Assembly: GCA_910587735.1 (NCBI GenBank)
Contig: CAJUNT010000034.1
Span: 1-23,469 of the forward strand
DNA from: an uncultured Clostridia bacterium
GTDB lineage: Bacteria; Bacillota; Clostridia; Lachnospirales; Anaerotignaceae
Length of the DNA stretch: 23,469 nt
Direction: 5' to 3'
Shown here: piece after piece, positions 1 to 9,565 of the stretch
Layout of the letters: each line of letters starts with the position of its first letter
Position numbering within the stretch: position 1 is the first letter of the stretch
Position numbers and translations under genes: made by a program
Notes under the pieces: generated by a model
Seen by the model: only the letters and a program-made list of their open reading frames with translations
Database searches by the model: none
Told to the model about the DNA's origin: nothing

Positions 1-78
1 ACCAACAAGCAAGGAAAGGGATATCCCTTTCCCCTGCTTGCACTCGGTGCAGACCTTTGTTTGTATACAGATTTTTAA
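1..78 (+). CDS. C-terminal tail of an unidentified protein (partial)
   Basis: One frame is open from the first base of the window to a TAA at 76-78 and gives 25 residues ending in ALGADLCLYTDF. No Shine-Dalgarno or start lies inside the window, so only the tail of a longer gene could be present. I do not recognise the family. The same bases form an inverted repeat (6-40), so the open frame may be incidental to a structural site. Low confidence that it is translated. Confidence 0.25.
   Translation, partial: TNKQGKGYPFPLLALGADLCLYTDF
6..40. repeat. Inverted repeat, GC-richer than surroundings
   Basis: Arms CAAGCAAGGAAAGGG (6-20) and CCCTTTCCCCTGCTTG (25-40) pair around ATAT with one bulged base. 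A second small dyad, TGCA-CTCG-GTGCA, follows at once. There is no T-tract, so it is not a standard terminator. The composition contrasts with the very AT-rich DNA on its right, and it could mark the edge of a mobile segment or a transfer-origin-like structure. That is inference. Confidence 0.4.
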
Positions 79-431
79 TATTACTAATTATTTTCAATTT
101 ATTTATTAACTTAAAAATTCTTTCTACTTTAATTTATAAATTTTATTTTTTGATATGATAGTTTTGCTAAAAAAGTTGAAATTATAAACATTAAATAATC
201 TTTCAAGAATGCTATTAATTGATATATTTTATCTAAGTAGGGAATCTAAGTGGGTAAACTTTATGTAGATTTTAAAAAATAAAATACAAAGTTTAATTAT
301 ATGAGTAAGTATGAAAAAGATAATAAGAAAACTGATTTTAATACTATTATAATTTAATATGAATTAACACTTTATATTTTTATATATAACTATCAAAATA
401 TTTGTCAAATAATTTAATAAATTATTTTTAC
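79..431. other. Gene-free AT-rich stretch
   Basis: I see no coding frame with a ribosome binding site, no RNA gene and no strong hairpin. A TTG at 402 opens a frame continuous with the next gene, but it has no Shine-Dalgarno and lies upstream of the promoter at 432-460, so it is not used as the start. Confidence 0.5.
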
Positions 432-460
432 TTGACAATTTATAGATTTTATACTAAAAT
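432..460 (+). promoter_or_regulatory. Sigma-A-type promoter for the unknown/ImmA-IrrE pair
   Basis: A consensus -35 TTGACA (432-437) and a -10 TAAAAT (455-460) are separated by 17 bp. The predicted transcription start near 467 precedes the strong Shine-Dalgarno GGAGGTG at about 480-485, giving a short leader. The promoter position fixes the downstream start at TTG 492. Confidence 0.75.
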
Positions 461-491
461 TTACTTCATAAAATATCTGGAGGTGTTAGTT

Positions 492-1205
492 TTGGAAATA
501 GGTATTAATAAAAAAAAGATTGTTTCTGCAATTCAAAAAGGCTTATCAGATACACAAATAGTAATGTCCACTAGTAATACTATAACATATACTCGTAAGT
601 ATATGGAAAAATGGGATAGAATTCATACTTCTATTAATAATTGTTTTTGTGATGATGAAAGATTTTCTATTATTCCACTTGATAGAGGATTATTTACACC
701 AATCATGATTTTTGACAATATGGAACAAGTACTATATACAATAATGAGAAGAGACAATTTTAATAAAAAGTTAAATAGAAAATATTTGACAAAAGCACAT
801 TATATAGATGCAATGCTTGATTATAATTACCCGTTTCAAAAGTCTCCTGAACAATTGTCAATGTTTAATGAAGAAGATATGTTTTCAGAAAAAGCTAAGA
901 AAGAAATAAATGATTTACATATTATTATTGAAAATCTTTTAGATACTGATAAAATAAGAAAGTATATAACAATTGTTGTTGATTTTAATGGTTATATGTT
1001 AACTAGTGTCGAAGCAATTTTGTGTTCAAAATGGTTAGAAATTATTGAAAAAGAAAATTGGAATGAATATATTGTACCTTCATTTGATGACATTGAAGAT
1101 AATGGTAAAGAAAATTATGTTCATGAAAATGAGTTGAAATCGAAAATAATACTGAAGCCAACGATTAAAAAAAAGCTCAAAAACAAATTAAATAAGGAGG
1201 AATAG
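492..1205 (+). CDS. Hypothetical protein, partner of the ImmA/IrrE regulator
   Basis: A 237-aa protein of unknown function. I chose the TTG at 492 because GGAGGTG lies about 6 nt upstream and a consensus promoter ends at 460; the longer frame from 402 would need translation of the promoter. The protein is soluble, without a signal peptide or membrane segment, and has a lysine-rich tail (KKKLKNKLNKEE). It may belong to an uncharacterised DUF family (possibly DUF5986) often encoded beside ImmA/IrrE proteins, but that is recall and not demonstrated. The TAG stop is 2 nt before the next ATG, and the next gene's Shine-Dalgarno lies inside this gene, so the two are translationally coupled. The pair resembles a toxin-antitoxin or repressor-protease arrangement; its role is inferred. 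Confidence 0.8.
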   Translation: MEIGINKKKIVSAIQKGLSDTQIVMSTSNTITYTRKYMEKWDRIHTSINNCFCDDERFSIIPLDRGLFTPIMIFDNMEQVLYTIMRRDNFNKKLNRKYLTKAHYIDAMLDYNYPFQKSPEQLSMFNEEDMFSEKAKKEINDLHIIIENLLDTDKIRKYITIVVDFNGYMLTSVEAILCSKWLEIIEKENWNEYIVPSFDDIEDNGKENYVHENELKSKIILKPTIKKKLKNKLNKEE

Positions 1206-1207
1206 AT

Positions 1208-2356
1208 ATGACTTTTAATGGGCAGAGATTAAAAAGTGCTCGTATTTATAGAAATATGAATATGACTGAATTAGCTGATAAAGTTGGTGTAAAAAAACAA
1301 GCTATATCTCAATTTGAAAATGGTCTATCTAATCCAAAACCTGAAACAGAATTCTCTCTTATCACAACATTAAGATTTCCTAGAGCTTTTTTTTATCAAA
1401 AAGATAATTATTTGGAAATTAACAACACATTTTTTCGTGCTTTATCAACAACAAATGCATTAGACAAAAAAACGCAAGAAATTAAAACAAAATTAGTTGT
1501 ACAGATATATAACTTTTTATGTGAATATCTTGATTTACCTACTTTAAATTTGCCTAAAATTAGCCATAATGAAGAGGATATTGAAACAATAGCATTATCT
1601 TTAAGAGCTCATTGGAATATTGGAGAACTTCCTGTTCGAAATATGGTCAATTTAATTGAAAATCATGGAATAATTGTTTCTGCTTTTGATGTAAACAGTG
1701 ATAAAATTGATGCTTTTACACAGGTGCATAATATAAGTACATTTCCACAATATTGTGTTATTGTAGGTAATAACAAAAAATCTGCGGTTAGACGAAATTT
1801 TGATATAGCACATGAATTAGGGCATATCATACTTCATAGTAATATTGAAAATCTTGAAGAATTATCAAACGAACAATTGAAAGAATTAGAAAATGAAGCA
1901 AATTTATTTGCATCTGCATTTTTGATGCCTAGAAATGCTTTTTACAATGATTTGACAAATGCGAATGATTTACTTTCATATATTTCATTAAAAAAGAAAT
2001 GGCATGTTTCTATTGCAGCTATGTTAATCAGAGCAAAATCACTTGGAAGAATCTCTATGAAAGAATATCAATCGTTGATGAAATCAATATCATATAAAAA
2101 GTGGAAAATTCATGAACCATTAGATGATGATTTAAAGATTCCTGTACCTACGCTTTTTTCAAGTGCTATTGATGTATTATTTGAAAATAATGTAATGACA
2201 CCACAAGCATTTGTAAATGAAATTTCTAATTATGGTTTGGCAATGTATCCTGATGAATTAGAGAATTTGTTATCTTTGTCCAAGGGTACTTTATGTGTAA
2301 GAGATAATCAAGAATTAGCTACAAATCGTGTTATAGCATTAAAGAAAGTATTGTAA
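1208..2356 (+). CDS. XRE-family HTH / ImmA-IrrE metallopeptidase-like protein
   Basis: A 382-aa two-domain protein. Residues about 5-60 form a Cro/C1-type helix-turn-helix (MTELADKVGVKKQAISQFEN). Residues about 150-250 form an ImmA/IrrE domain with the zinc motif HELGH (202-206) and the downstream acidic helix ENEANLFASAFLMP, which supplies the third ligand. Proteins of this family are regulators or proteases that inactivate repressors, and they occur in ICEs, prophages and toxin-antitoxin loci. The C-terminal ~130 residues are not assigned. It sits 2 nt after the upstream gene with AAGGAGG as Shine-Dalgarno. It probably controls its own operon or neighbouring defence genes; that is inference. 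Domain calls are secure. Confidence 0.9.
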   Translation: MTFNGQRLKSARIYRNMNMTELADKVGVKKQAISQFENGLSNPKPETEFSLITTLRFPRAFFYQKDNYLEINNTFFRALSTTNALDKKTQEIKTKLVVQIYNFLCEYLDLPTLNLPKISHNEEDIETIALSLRAHWNIGELPVRNMVNLIENHGIIVSAFDVNSDKIDAFTQVHNISTFPQYCVIVGNNKKSAVRRNFDIAHELGHIILHSNIENLEELSNEQLKELENEANLFASAFLMPRNAFYNDLTNANDLLSYISLKKKWHVSIAAMLIRAKSLGRISMKEYQSLMKSISYKKWKIHEPLDDDLKIPVPTLFSSAIDVLFENNVMTPQAFVNEISNYGLAMYPDELENLLSLSKGTLCVRDNQELATNRVIALKKVL

Positions 2357-2511
2357 TATATATTGATAGAATTTTTAGGTAATATATTTAGGTAATAATT
2401 TAAGAATAGATAAAAATAGACTATATTATTTACTATAATTCCTGTTATCTTTTTTTATTGATAAAGAAAAGTGATATATTACTATTAGTAATTTTTGATG
2501 GAGGGGATTGC

Positions 2512-3819
2512 ATGACGGATGCAGAACAGAGAGCAGCCGCAAAACAATTTGTCAAAGATTGGAGTGGTAGAGGTTATGAAAAAGGAGAAAGCCAACCGTT
2601 CTGGATTGCTTTATTAAGAAATGTATATGGTGTAGAGCAGCCTGAAAAGTTCATTACTTTTGAGGAACAAGTACACCTTGACCATACCAGTTTTATTGAT
2701 GGCTTCATTTCAGCAACTCATGTTTTAATTGAGCAAAAAGGCTTAGGAAAAAATTTAAACAAACCTATTAAGCAATCTGATGGGACACTTTTGACACCGT
2801 TTCAACAAGCAAAGAGATACTCTGCGGAGTTACCTTATTCTGAACGTCCTCGCTGGATAGTAACTTGTAATTTTAAGGAATTTTATATCTATGATATGGA
2901 ACGTCCAACAGGAGAGCCTGAAATTGTACTTTTAGAAAATTTAGAAACAGAATACTATCGCCTGCAATTTTTGGTAGATACAGGTGATGAAAATATAAAA
3001 AAAGAAATGGAAATTTCATTACAAGCAGGAGAAATTGTAGGCACGCTTTATGACGCTTTTTTGAAAGAATATAAAGAACCTAATGACCCCGAAACGCTTA
3101 AAAATTTGAATGCCCTTTGTGTTAGATTGGTATTTTGTTTGTATGCAGAAGACGCAGGTATTTTTGGCAGCCATAAGATGTTTCATAATTATTTAAAAAG
3201 TTATTCTGAAAAGGAAAGTCGACAAGCACTTATCAATTTATTTAAAATTTTGGATACAGAAATAGAAAAAAGAGATATTTATTTAGATGAAGATTTGCTT
3301 GCCTTTCCTTATGTAAATGGCGGATTGTTTGCAGACGAAAATATTGTCATACCAAGATTAAATGAAACCATTATTAATTTGATTTTACATAAGGCAAGCG
3401 AAAATTTTGACTGGTCAGCAATTAGCCCCACGATTTTTGGTGCAGTATTTGAAAGTACATTAAATCCTGAAACAAGACGAAAAGGTGGTATGCACTACAC
3501 TTCTATCGAAAACATTCACAAAGTGATTGACCCGCTTTTTTTGGATGAGTTAAAAGAAGAATTACAAAAAATCAAAGAAATTCAGACTATTAAAACAAGA
3601 GAGAAAAGGTTAAGAGATTTTCAAACAAAGCTATCAGAGTTGAAATTTCTTGACCCTGCTTGTGGAAGCGGAAATTTTTTAACAGAAACCTATATTTCAT
3701 TGAGGCGACTGGAAAATGAAACAATAAGCCTTTTGATAGACTGTCAAAAAGGAATTGCAGAGGGACAAATTATATTAGGTAGTACAAATCCTATTAAGGT
3801 ATCTATTAGCCAGTTTTAG
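2512..3819 (+). pseudogene. MmeI-family restriction-methyltransferase, N-terminal part before internal TAG
   Basis: First 435 codons of a 927-codon type IIL (MmeI-like) fused restriction-modification enzyme that cuts and methylates DNA with one polypeptide. ATG 2512 is preceded by GGAGGGG at a 5-nt spacing. Residues 63-76 carry the PD-(D/E)XK-like nuclease signature D-x10-E-x-K (D63, E74, K76) in the context VLIEQKG, as in MmeI. A helical linker follows, then SAM-binding motif I LDPACGSGNF near residue 380. An in-frame TAG at 3817-3819 falls after VSISQF where the family has a tyrosine (QFYGIEIND). Upstream and downstream coding is otherwise intact and in frame, so the lesion is a single nonsense change. 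Without readthrough the product has nuclease and motif I but lacks the catalytic NPPF and the recognition domain. Confidence 0.85.
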
Positions 3820-5295
3820 GGTATAGAAATAAATGACTTTGCAGTGACAGTAGCAAAAACGGCATTGTGGATAGCCGAAAGCCAAATGATGAAAGAAACA
3901 GAAGATATTGTGCATATGTCGCTTGATTTTCTACCTTTAAAAAGCTATGCTAATATCACAGAAGGCAATGCACTAAGAATTGACTGGGAAAACGTCATAC
4001 CAAAAAATGAATTACATTATATTATGGGCAATCCTCCATTTGTAGGTGCAAGAATTATGTCTGCTTCTCAAAAAAATGATTTGTTATCTGTTTTTGGAAA
4101 AATAAAAAATGTGGGAAATATGGATTATGTATGTTCTTGGTATAAAAAAGCTGCTGACTTTATGACAAACACGATGATAAGAACAGCACTCGTATCAACA
4201 AATTCTGTTTCTCAAGGGGAGCAAGTGGCAAATTTGTGGAAACCTCTTTTTGAAAGTGGAGTACATATTGATTTTGCACATAGAACCTTTAGATGGGATA
4301 GTGAGGCAAAAATAAAGGCTCATGTTCATTGTGTGATTATAGGATTTAGTAAAGCTGCTAACAGTAAAAATAAAATGCTATATGTAGATGATAGAGTGCA
4401 AGTAGTAGAAAATATAAATGGCTATTTACTTGACGCTGAAAATATATTTATTGAAAGTAGAAATAAACCAATCTATAATGTACCAGAAATTAGTATGGGT
4501 AATCAGCCAATTGATAATGGAAATTACTTATTTACACAAGAAGAAAAAGATGAATTTATAAAAAAAGAGCCAAAATCAGAAAAATATTTTAAACTATGGT
4601 ATGGTGCTGAAGAATTTATCAATCGTAAACCAAGATACTGTTTATGGCTTGGTAATTGCAAACCAAACGAACTTAAAAAAATGCCAGAGTGTATAAAAAG
4701 GATAAATAATGTTAGGAAATATAGATTGTCAAGTAAAAGAATGGCAACATTAAAACTTGCGGATACGCCAACAAGATTTCAAACTGAAAATATGCCAAGT
4801 GAAACTTATATAGTGATTCCAGAAGTTTCATCTGAAAAAAGAAAATACATTCCTATAGGTTTTATGAATTCTGATGTTTTATGTAGTAATAAACTAAGGG
4901 TTATTCCAAATGCAAATTTATATCATTTTGGTGTACTTACATCAAATGTTCATATGGCATGGATGAGAGCTGTCTGTGGACGATTAGAAATGCGTTATCA
5001 ATATTCAAATAAGATTGTATATAATAATTTCCCTTGGTGTAATCCAACACCAGAGAAAAAAGCAAAAATTGAAAAAACTGCACAAGCAATACTTGACGCA
5101 CGTGCATTATATCCTGACAGCAGTTTAGCAGATTTATATGACGAATTAACTATGCCTCCAGAACTTCGTAAGGCTCACCAGCAAAACGATAGAGCAGTTA
5201 TGCAAGCATATGGTTTTTCCATCAAAGATATGACAGAAAGTAAATGTGTTGCTGAGTTGATGAAATTATACCAAACACTTACAAAAAAAGATTAG
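3820..5295 (+). pseudogene. MmeI-family restriction-methyltransferase, C-terminal part after internal TAG
   Basis: Same frame as the preceding part, resuming GIEINDFAVTVAKTALWIAE directly after the TAG. It contains the amino-methyltransferase motif IV NPPF (codons 507-510 of the full frame, at 4030-4041), then target-recognition and C-terminal helical regions (CGRLEMRYQYSNKIVYNNFP; a tail with PDSSLADLYDEL typical of MmeI-like enzymes). Combined length 927 aa is close to MmeI (about 919), so nothing is deleted. The first possible restart is GTG 3844, without a Shine-Dalgarno, so independent translation is doubtful. The ending TAG (5293-5295) is backed by an in-frame TGA at 5320-5322. It is followed after 19 nt by the pRiA4b ORF-3-like gene. 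Confidence 0.85.
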
Positions 5296-5314
5296 AAGGG
5301 ACTGTGTTGCAATA

Positions 5315-5962
5315 ATGGCTGATGTTTATCAATTTAAAGTAAAATTGAAGGAGCTTCCTAAAATAATATGGAGAGATATTGAAATTACTTCTGTATCTAC
5401 TGTGGCGAAACTTGCTTATAGTGTACTTGCAGCATTTGAGGCAGAAGCGACACACTTATTCGGCATAGAATTTAAGGGAGTTAATTATGAAATTTTTCCT
5501 GAAGATAATCAATATGAAAATTTAAAAAAACTTTGGGAGCAGCTTGACAAGAAAATTCCTATTGAAAATCTTCCAGTTTTTAAATCTATTGCAGACCCTA
5601 CAAAAACAAAATTGTCTGATTTAAAACTTTCAAAGGGTGATGTACTTCATATGGAATATGATTATGGTGCTGGGTGGGAATTTTCTATTAAACTTATTCG
5701 TATAATAGAAATGAAAAAAGGTACTGGAACACATTATCCTTATATAGTAAATGGTCGAGGAAAAGGAATTATAGAAGATATGTTTCCTTTTGAGCTTGTA
5801 GAAATGATTAAAGAAACAAACGAAACAGGTAATCTTCCTAAAATTTATGATGCTTTTTCTGATGATAGAATAGAATGGGATTACAATGACTTTGATTTAG
5901 AATATTGTAATATGTCTTTTAAAGATAAAATTCGTGAAATTCAAAGCATATATGAGGAATAA
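5315..5962 (+). CDS. pRiA4b ORF-3-like protein
   Basis: A 215-aa cytosolic protein resembling the plasmid pRiA4b ORF-3 family. The N-terminus VYQFKVKLKELPKIIWRDIE matches the family opening (variants of I.LK...P.IWRR..), and LHMEYDYGAGWEFSIKLIRI matches the conserved F.YDFGD.WEH block. A C-terminal YP..V.G.G segment precedes a tryptophan/aspartate-rich tail. The biochemical role of the family is not established. It lies 19 nt after the MmeI-like gene and 9 nt before the large NTPase gene, so all three probably share a transcript. The family assignment is moderately secure; a role as adaptor or regulator of the neighbouring defence proteins is only inference from position. Confidence 0.75.
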   Translation: MADVYQFKVKLKELPKIIWRDIEITSVSTVAKLAYSVLAAFEAEATHLFGIEFKGVNYEIFPEDNQYENLKKLWEQLDKKIPIENLPVFKSIADPTKTKLSDLKLSKGDVLHMEYDYGAGWEFSIKLIRIIEMKKGTGTHYPYIVNGRGKGIIEDMFPFELVEMIKETNETGNLPKIYDAFSDDRIEWDYNDFDLEYCNMSFKDKIREIQSIYEE

Positions 5963-5971
5963 AAGGAAGGT

Positions 5972-8900
5972 ATGGCAAATATAGAAGAAAGCAGATACCA
6001 TTTTAAAAAATTAACACCAATTAATAATGTTGATTTAAAAGTATATAAAAATGCAATAGATTATGTATTTAAACATTCAGATATCAAAAATATTGCTATT
6101 TCTAGTGCATATAGTACAGGAAAAAGTAGTATTTTAGCTTCCTATAAAAAACAAAATAACAATCTAAAATTTTTGCATATTTCTCTTGCTCATTTTCAGT
6201 CTCCAAACCAAGAAGAAGCAGAAGTAAAAGAAACTATATTAGAGGGAAAAATTCTAAATCAACTAATACATCAAATTCCGTCAGAAAAGATTCCACAAAC
6301 GAATTTTAGAGTGAAAAAGAAAGTTCGTCTTAAAAGCGTTAAAATAAGAACAGCAGGGATTATGCTATTTTTTGTTTCCTTTATCTATTTTATTTGTTTT
6401 GATACATGGAAAGACTATGTAGATACTTTACCTAATAATTGGTTTAAATCTATATTATCATTCTCTACAAGTCAATATGCTTTAATACCAGATGGAATTT
6501 TAATAGTAATTATTGTTTTATTTATGATATATAAGATAATAATTATTCAAAAAAATAAAAATATTTTTCGCAAGTTGAATTTACAAGGAAATGAAATTGA
6601 AATTTTTGAAGAAAGTGATGATTCTTATTTTGATAAATATCTTAATGAAGTATTATACCTTTTTGAAAATGCAGATGTAGATGTCATTGTATTTGAGGAT
6701 ATAGACCGTTTTAATGCAAGCAGAATTTTTGAACGCCTTCGTGAAATCAATACACTTGCTAATATTCAACTTCAGAAAGAAAATAAAAAAGTCCTTCGAT
6801 TTTTTTATTTATTGCGTGATGATATTTTTGTTTCAAAAGATAGAACAAAGTTTTTTGATTATATCATTCCTATTGTACCAGTTATAGATAGTTCAAATTC
6901 ATATGACCAGTTTATCTCTCATTTTAAAAGAAGTGGTGTGTTTGAAAAATTTGATAAAAATTTTTTGCAAGGTTTATCATTGTATATTGATGATATGCGT
7001 CTTTTAAAGAATATTTATAATGAATTTATAATTTATAACAGTAGAATTAATACAACAGAACTTGATTGTAATAAAATGCTTGCTATTATTGTATATAAAA
7101 ATTTATTTCCCAGAGATTTTGCCAATTTGCAACTTAATCAAGGGTTTATATTTACTATTTTTGATAATAAAGATAAATTTATAGCAGAAAAATTACACAG
7201 CCTAAGAAAACAAATTTCTGAAAAAGAACAAGAAATTGAAATAGCAAACAATGAACATGTTAAAACAATTGAAGAATTAAATATTATTTTTAATGAAAGA
7301 ATACCTATAAATTATTATGGGGAACGTACAGGAAAATTGTCTGAGAAAGATAAAATTGAATATTCAGAACGTAAAAAAATAATTGAAAATAAATTAAATG
7401 ATAGAATTACTACAAATAAAAATGAAAAAATTTTTCTTGAACAACAAATTGTTTCAATAAAGAATAAACAATTAAAAGATATTATAACAAGAGAAAATAT
7501 TAATTCTATATTTAGTATTACAAGTGAAAATGAGATTGGAACAGTAAGCAATTTTAATGAAATAAAAAGTAGTGAATATTTTGACATTTTGAAATACCTT
7601 ATTCGTAATGGGTATATTGATGAAAACTATGCAGAGTATATGACTTATTTTTATGAAAATAGTTTAAATCGTGTTGATAAAATTTTCTTACGCAGTATAA
7701 CAGATAAAAAGGCAAAAGAATATACTTATCAATTAAAAAATCCTGAGTTAGTTGTTTCACGCCTTAAATTATCAGATTTTGATCAAGAAGAAATTCTTAA
7801 TTTTGACTTATTTACATATTTGCTTCATACTTCATTTCAATTTGAATATATGAAAAGATTTATTACTCAGTTGAAAAGTACAAAGAATTTTAAATTCATA
7901 GGTACATTTTTAGATATGACAACTGAATTACCGAATTATATTAAATATCTTAATATACAATGGACTGAAATATTTTTAACAATTCTTAATGAACAGTCAT
8001 TAACTGAAGAACAGATACGAAGATATTCTATTTTTTCTATTTATTATTCAGATGATGAAACTGTAAAATTAATGAATGAGAATAACTGTCTATGTAATTA
8101 TATTTCAAACTCACGAGATTACCTTGCAATAGATAATCCTATTATAGATAGGCTAATCCATTGTTTTATTTTATTGAAAGTATGCTTTATAGGCTTTGAT
8201 TATGAAAAATTAAATAAAGAATTATTTCAAGCTGTATATGAGAAGTCTTTATATGAAATCAATGTTGAGAATTTAATACTCATTCAGAAAGAAATTTTGG
8301 GTATAGAGAATGATGAAGATATTTTTCATAAAAATTATACAATTTTATATTCACATTCTAATTCTGCAATCACTCAATATATTAATCAAAATATTAATAA
8401 GTATTTTGATGTTATTTTACAAATGAGTAATGGTAGTATTTATGATGATGAAAATGTTGCTATTGCAGCATTAAATAATTCTAAACTTGCTATGGAGCAT
8501 AAACATTCTTATATTTCTATGTTGCAAACAACCATTATTTCTATAAAAGAAATTGTAGATTGCTCTTTATGGTCATCATTATTAGACGCTGATATAGTAC
8601 GATATTCGGAACATAACATCATAAATTGTTTTGATTCTTTAAAACTTGATGAAAGTGTTATTTCTTGTATCAATAGATGTAATATTGAATTAAATTTTTC
8701 AAATATTGAGTATAGTGATGAATTAAAAGAAGAATTATTTGATAATGTAATTATATGTGAGTCCATTGAAAATTCAAAATACAAACAAATTTTGACATCA
8801 TTAAATTATCGTTATAGTAATTTTACTATTACCGATATTTCACAAGACAAAATGGATATTTTGATTGATACTAATATTATTAAAATGACAGCAAATAATT

Positions 8901-9565
8901 TAGAATTTATGAGAGAGAACTATCCAAATCAGAAATATTTTTTCATTCATAAAAACATAGACAATTATATCGATATAATGAATGATGATTTGTTTTTATT
9001 GGATGAATTATTAGAGATACTTATATGGGATATTAGTGATGAAATTAAAATAAAATTGATTAAATTTTCTAAAGATGAAATTTCTGTAATTGAAAAGAAT
9101 TATTCTTCTACAGTATGTTTGTATATTCTTAATAATAATTTTATGAACTCTGATTTAATAGATTTATTTTCATCATTTGAACAATGGGATGAATCTATTC
9201 AATTAAAAATATTTGAATATGCAGTAAAAAATATAGAAAGTATTATCAATAACTCTAGTATTGTTTCTCATAAATTGATAGATAATCTTTTTCGTTCGGA
9301 TAAATTGGATAGAGAGATTAAAATTGACCTTTTAATAGCAACAATTTCATATATTGATGAAAGTTATATGCAAAAAATTCTTACCTTATTGAACTTAAGC
9401 AACTATTTAAAAATATTTAATTATCGTAGCCAACAAAGGTTTAAGATTAATGATGAAAATAAAAAGTTACTTTCTGCTTTCAAAAAAATCAAGTTGATTA
9501 AGGATTATCAAGAAGATGTTAAAAAAGAAGAATATTACAAAATAATAAGATATAAAAATAGATAA
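5972..9565 (+). CDS. YobI-like / KAP-type membrane-anchored P-loop NTPase
   Basis: A 1197-aa protein, close to the length of Bacillus subtilis YobI. Walker A is SAYSTGKSS at about 45-53 (the first Gly replaced by Ser). Two predicted membrane helices follow (about 127-143 and 170-192). Walker B is VDVIVFEDIDR at 236-246, followed by an arginine-containing FFYLLRDDIF. Membrane helices between Walker A and B are the hallmark of KAP NTPases, which include the F-plasmid phage-exclusion protein PifA. Residues about 405-505 look like a coiled coil, and the remaining ~650 residues are a helical, Asn/Ile-rich region that could sense a ligand. It is the third gene of the MmeI/pRiA4b run, 9 nt after its neighbour. 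Family assignment to YobI-like is by recognition; phage-exclusion function is inference. Confidence 0.8.
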   Translation: MANIEESRYHFKKLTPINNVDLKVYKNAIDYVFKHSDIKNIAISSAYSTGKSSILASYKKQNNNLKFLHISLAHFQSPNQEEAEVKETILEGKILNQLIHQIPSEKIPQTNFRVKKKVRLKSVKIRTAGIMLFFVSFIYFICFDTWKDYVDTLPNNWFKSILSFSTSQYALIPDGILIVIIVLFMIYKIIIIQKNKNIFRKLNLQGNEIEIFEESDDSYFDKYLNEVLYLFENADVDVIVFEDIDRFNASRIFERLREINTLANIQLQKENKKVLRFFYLLRDDIFVSKDRTKFFDYIIPIVPVIDSSNSYDQFISHFKRSGVFEKFDKNFLQGLSLYIDDMRLLKNIYNEFIIYNSRINTTELDCNKMLAIIVYKNLFPRDFANLQLNQGFIFTIFDNKDKFIAEKLHSLRKQISEKEQEIEIANNEHVKTIEELNIIFNERIPINYYGERTGKLSEKDKIEYSERKKIIENKLNDRITTNKNEKIFLEQQIVSIKNKQLKDIITRENINSIFSITSENEIGTVSNFNEIKSSEYFDILKYLIRNGYIDENYAEYMTYFYENSLNRVDKIFLRSITDKKAKEYTYQLKNPELVVSRLKLSDFDQEEILNFDLFTYLLHTSFQFEYMKRFITQLKSTKNFKFIGTFLDMTTELPNYIKYLNIQWTEIFLTILNEQSLTEEQIRRYSIFSIYYSDDETVKLMNENNCLCNYISNSRDYLAIDNPIIDRLIHCFILLKVCFIGFDYEKLNKELFQAVYEKSLYEINVENLILIQKEILGIENDEDIFHKNYTILYSHSNSAITQYINQNINKYFDVILQMSNGSIYDDENVAIAALNNSKLAMEHKHSYISMLQTTIISIKEIVDCSLWSSLLDADIVRYSEHNIINCFDSLKLDESVISCINRCNIELNFSNIEYSDELKEELFDNVIICESIENSKYKQILTSLNYRYSNFTITDISQDKMDILIDTNIIKMTANNLEFMRENYPNQKYFFIHKNIDNYIDIMNDDLFLLDELLEILIWDISDEIKIKLIKFSKDEISVIEKNYSSTVCLYILNNNFMNSDLIDLFSSFEQWDESIQLKIFEYAVKNIESIINNSSIVSHKLIDNLFRSDKLDREIKIDLLIATISYIDESYMQKILTLLNLSNYLKIFNYRSQQRFKINDENKKLLSAFKKIKLIKDYQEDVKKEEYYKIIRYKNR

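Noticed and set aside
402..491. TTG 402 as start of the first full gene
   Set aside because: No Shine-Dalgarno, and a consensus promoter at 432-460 lies inside that extension; TTG 492 has an optimal ribosome binding site.
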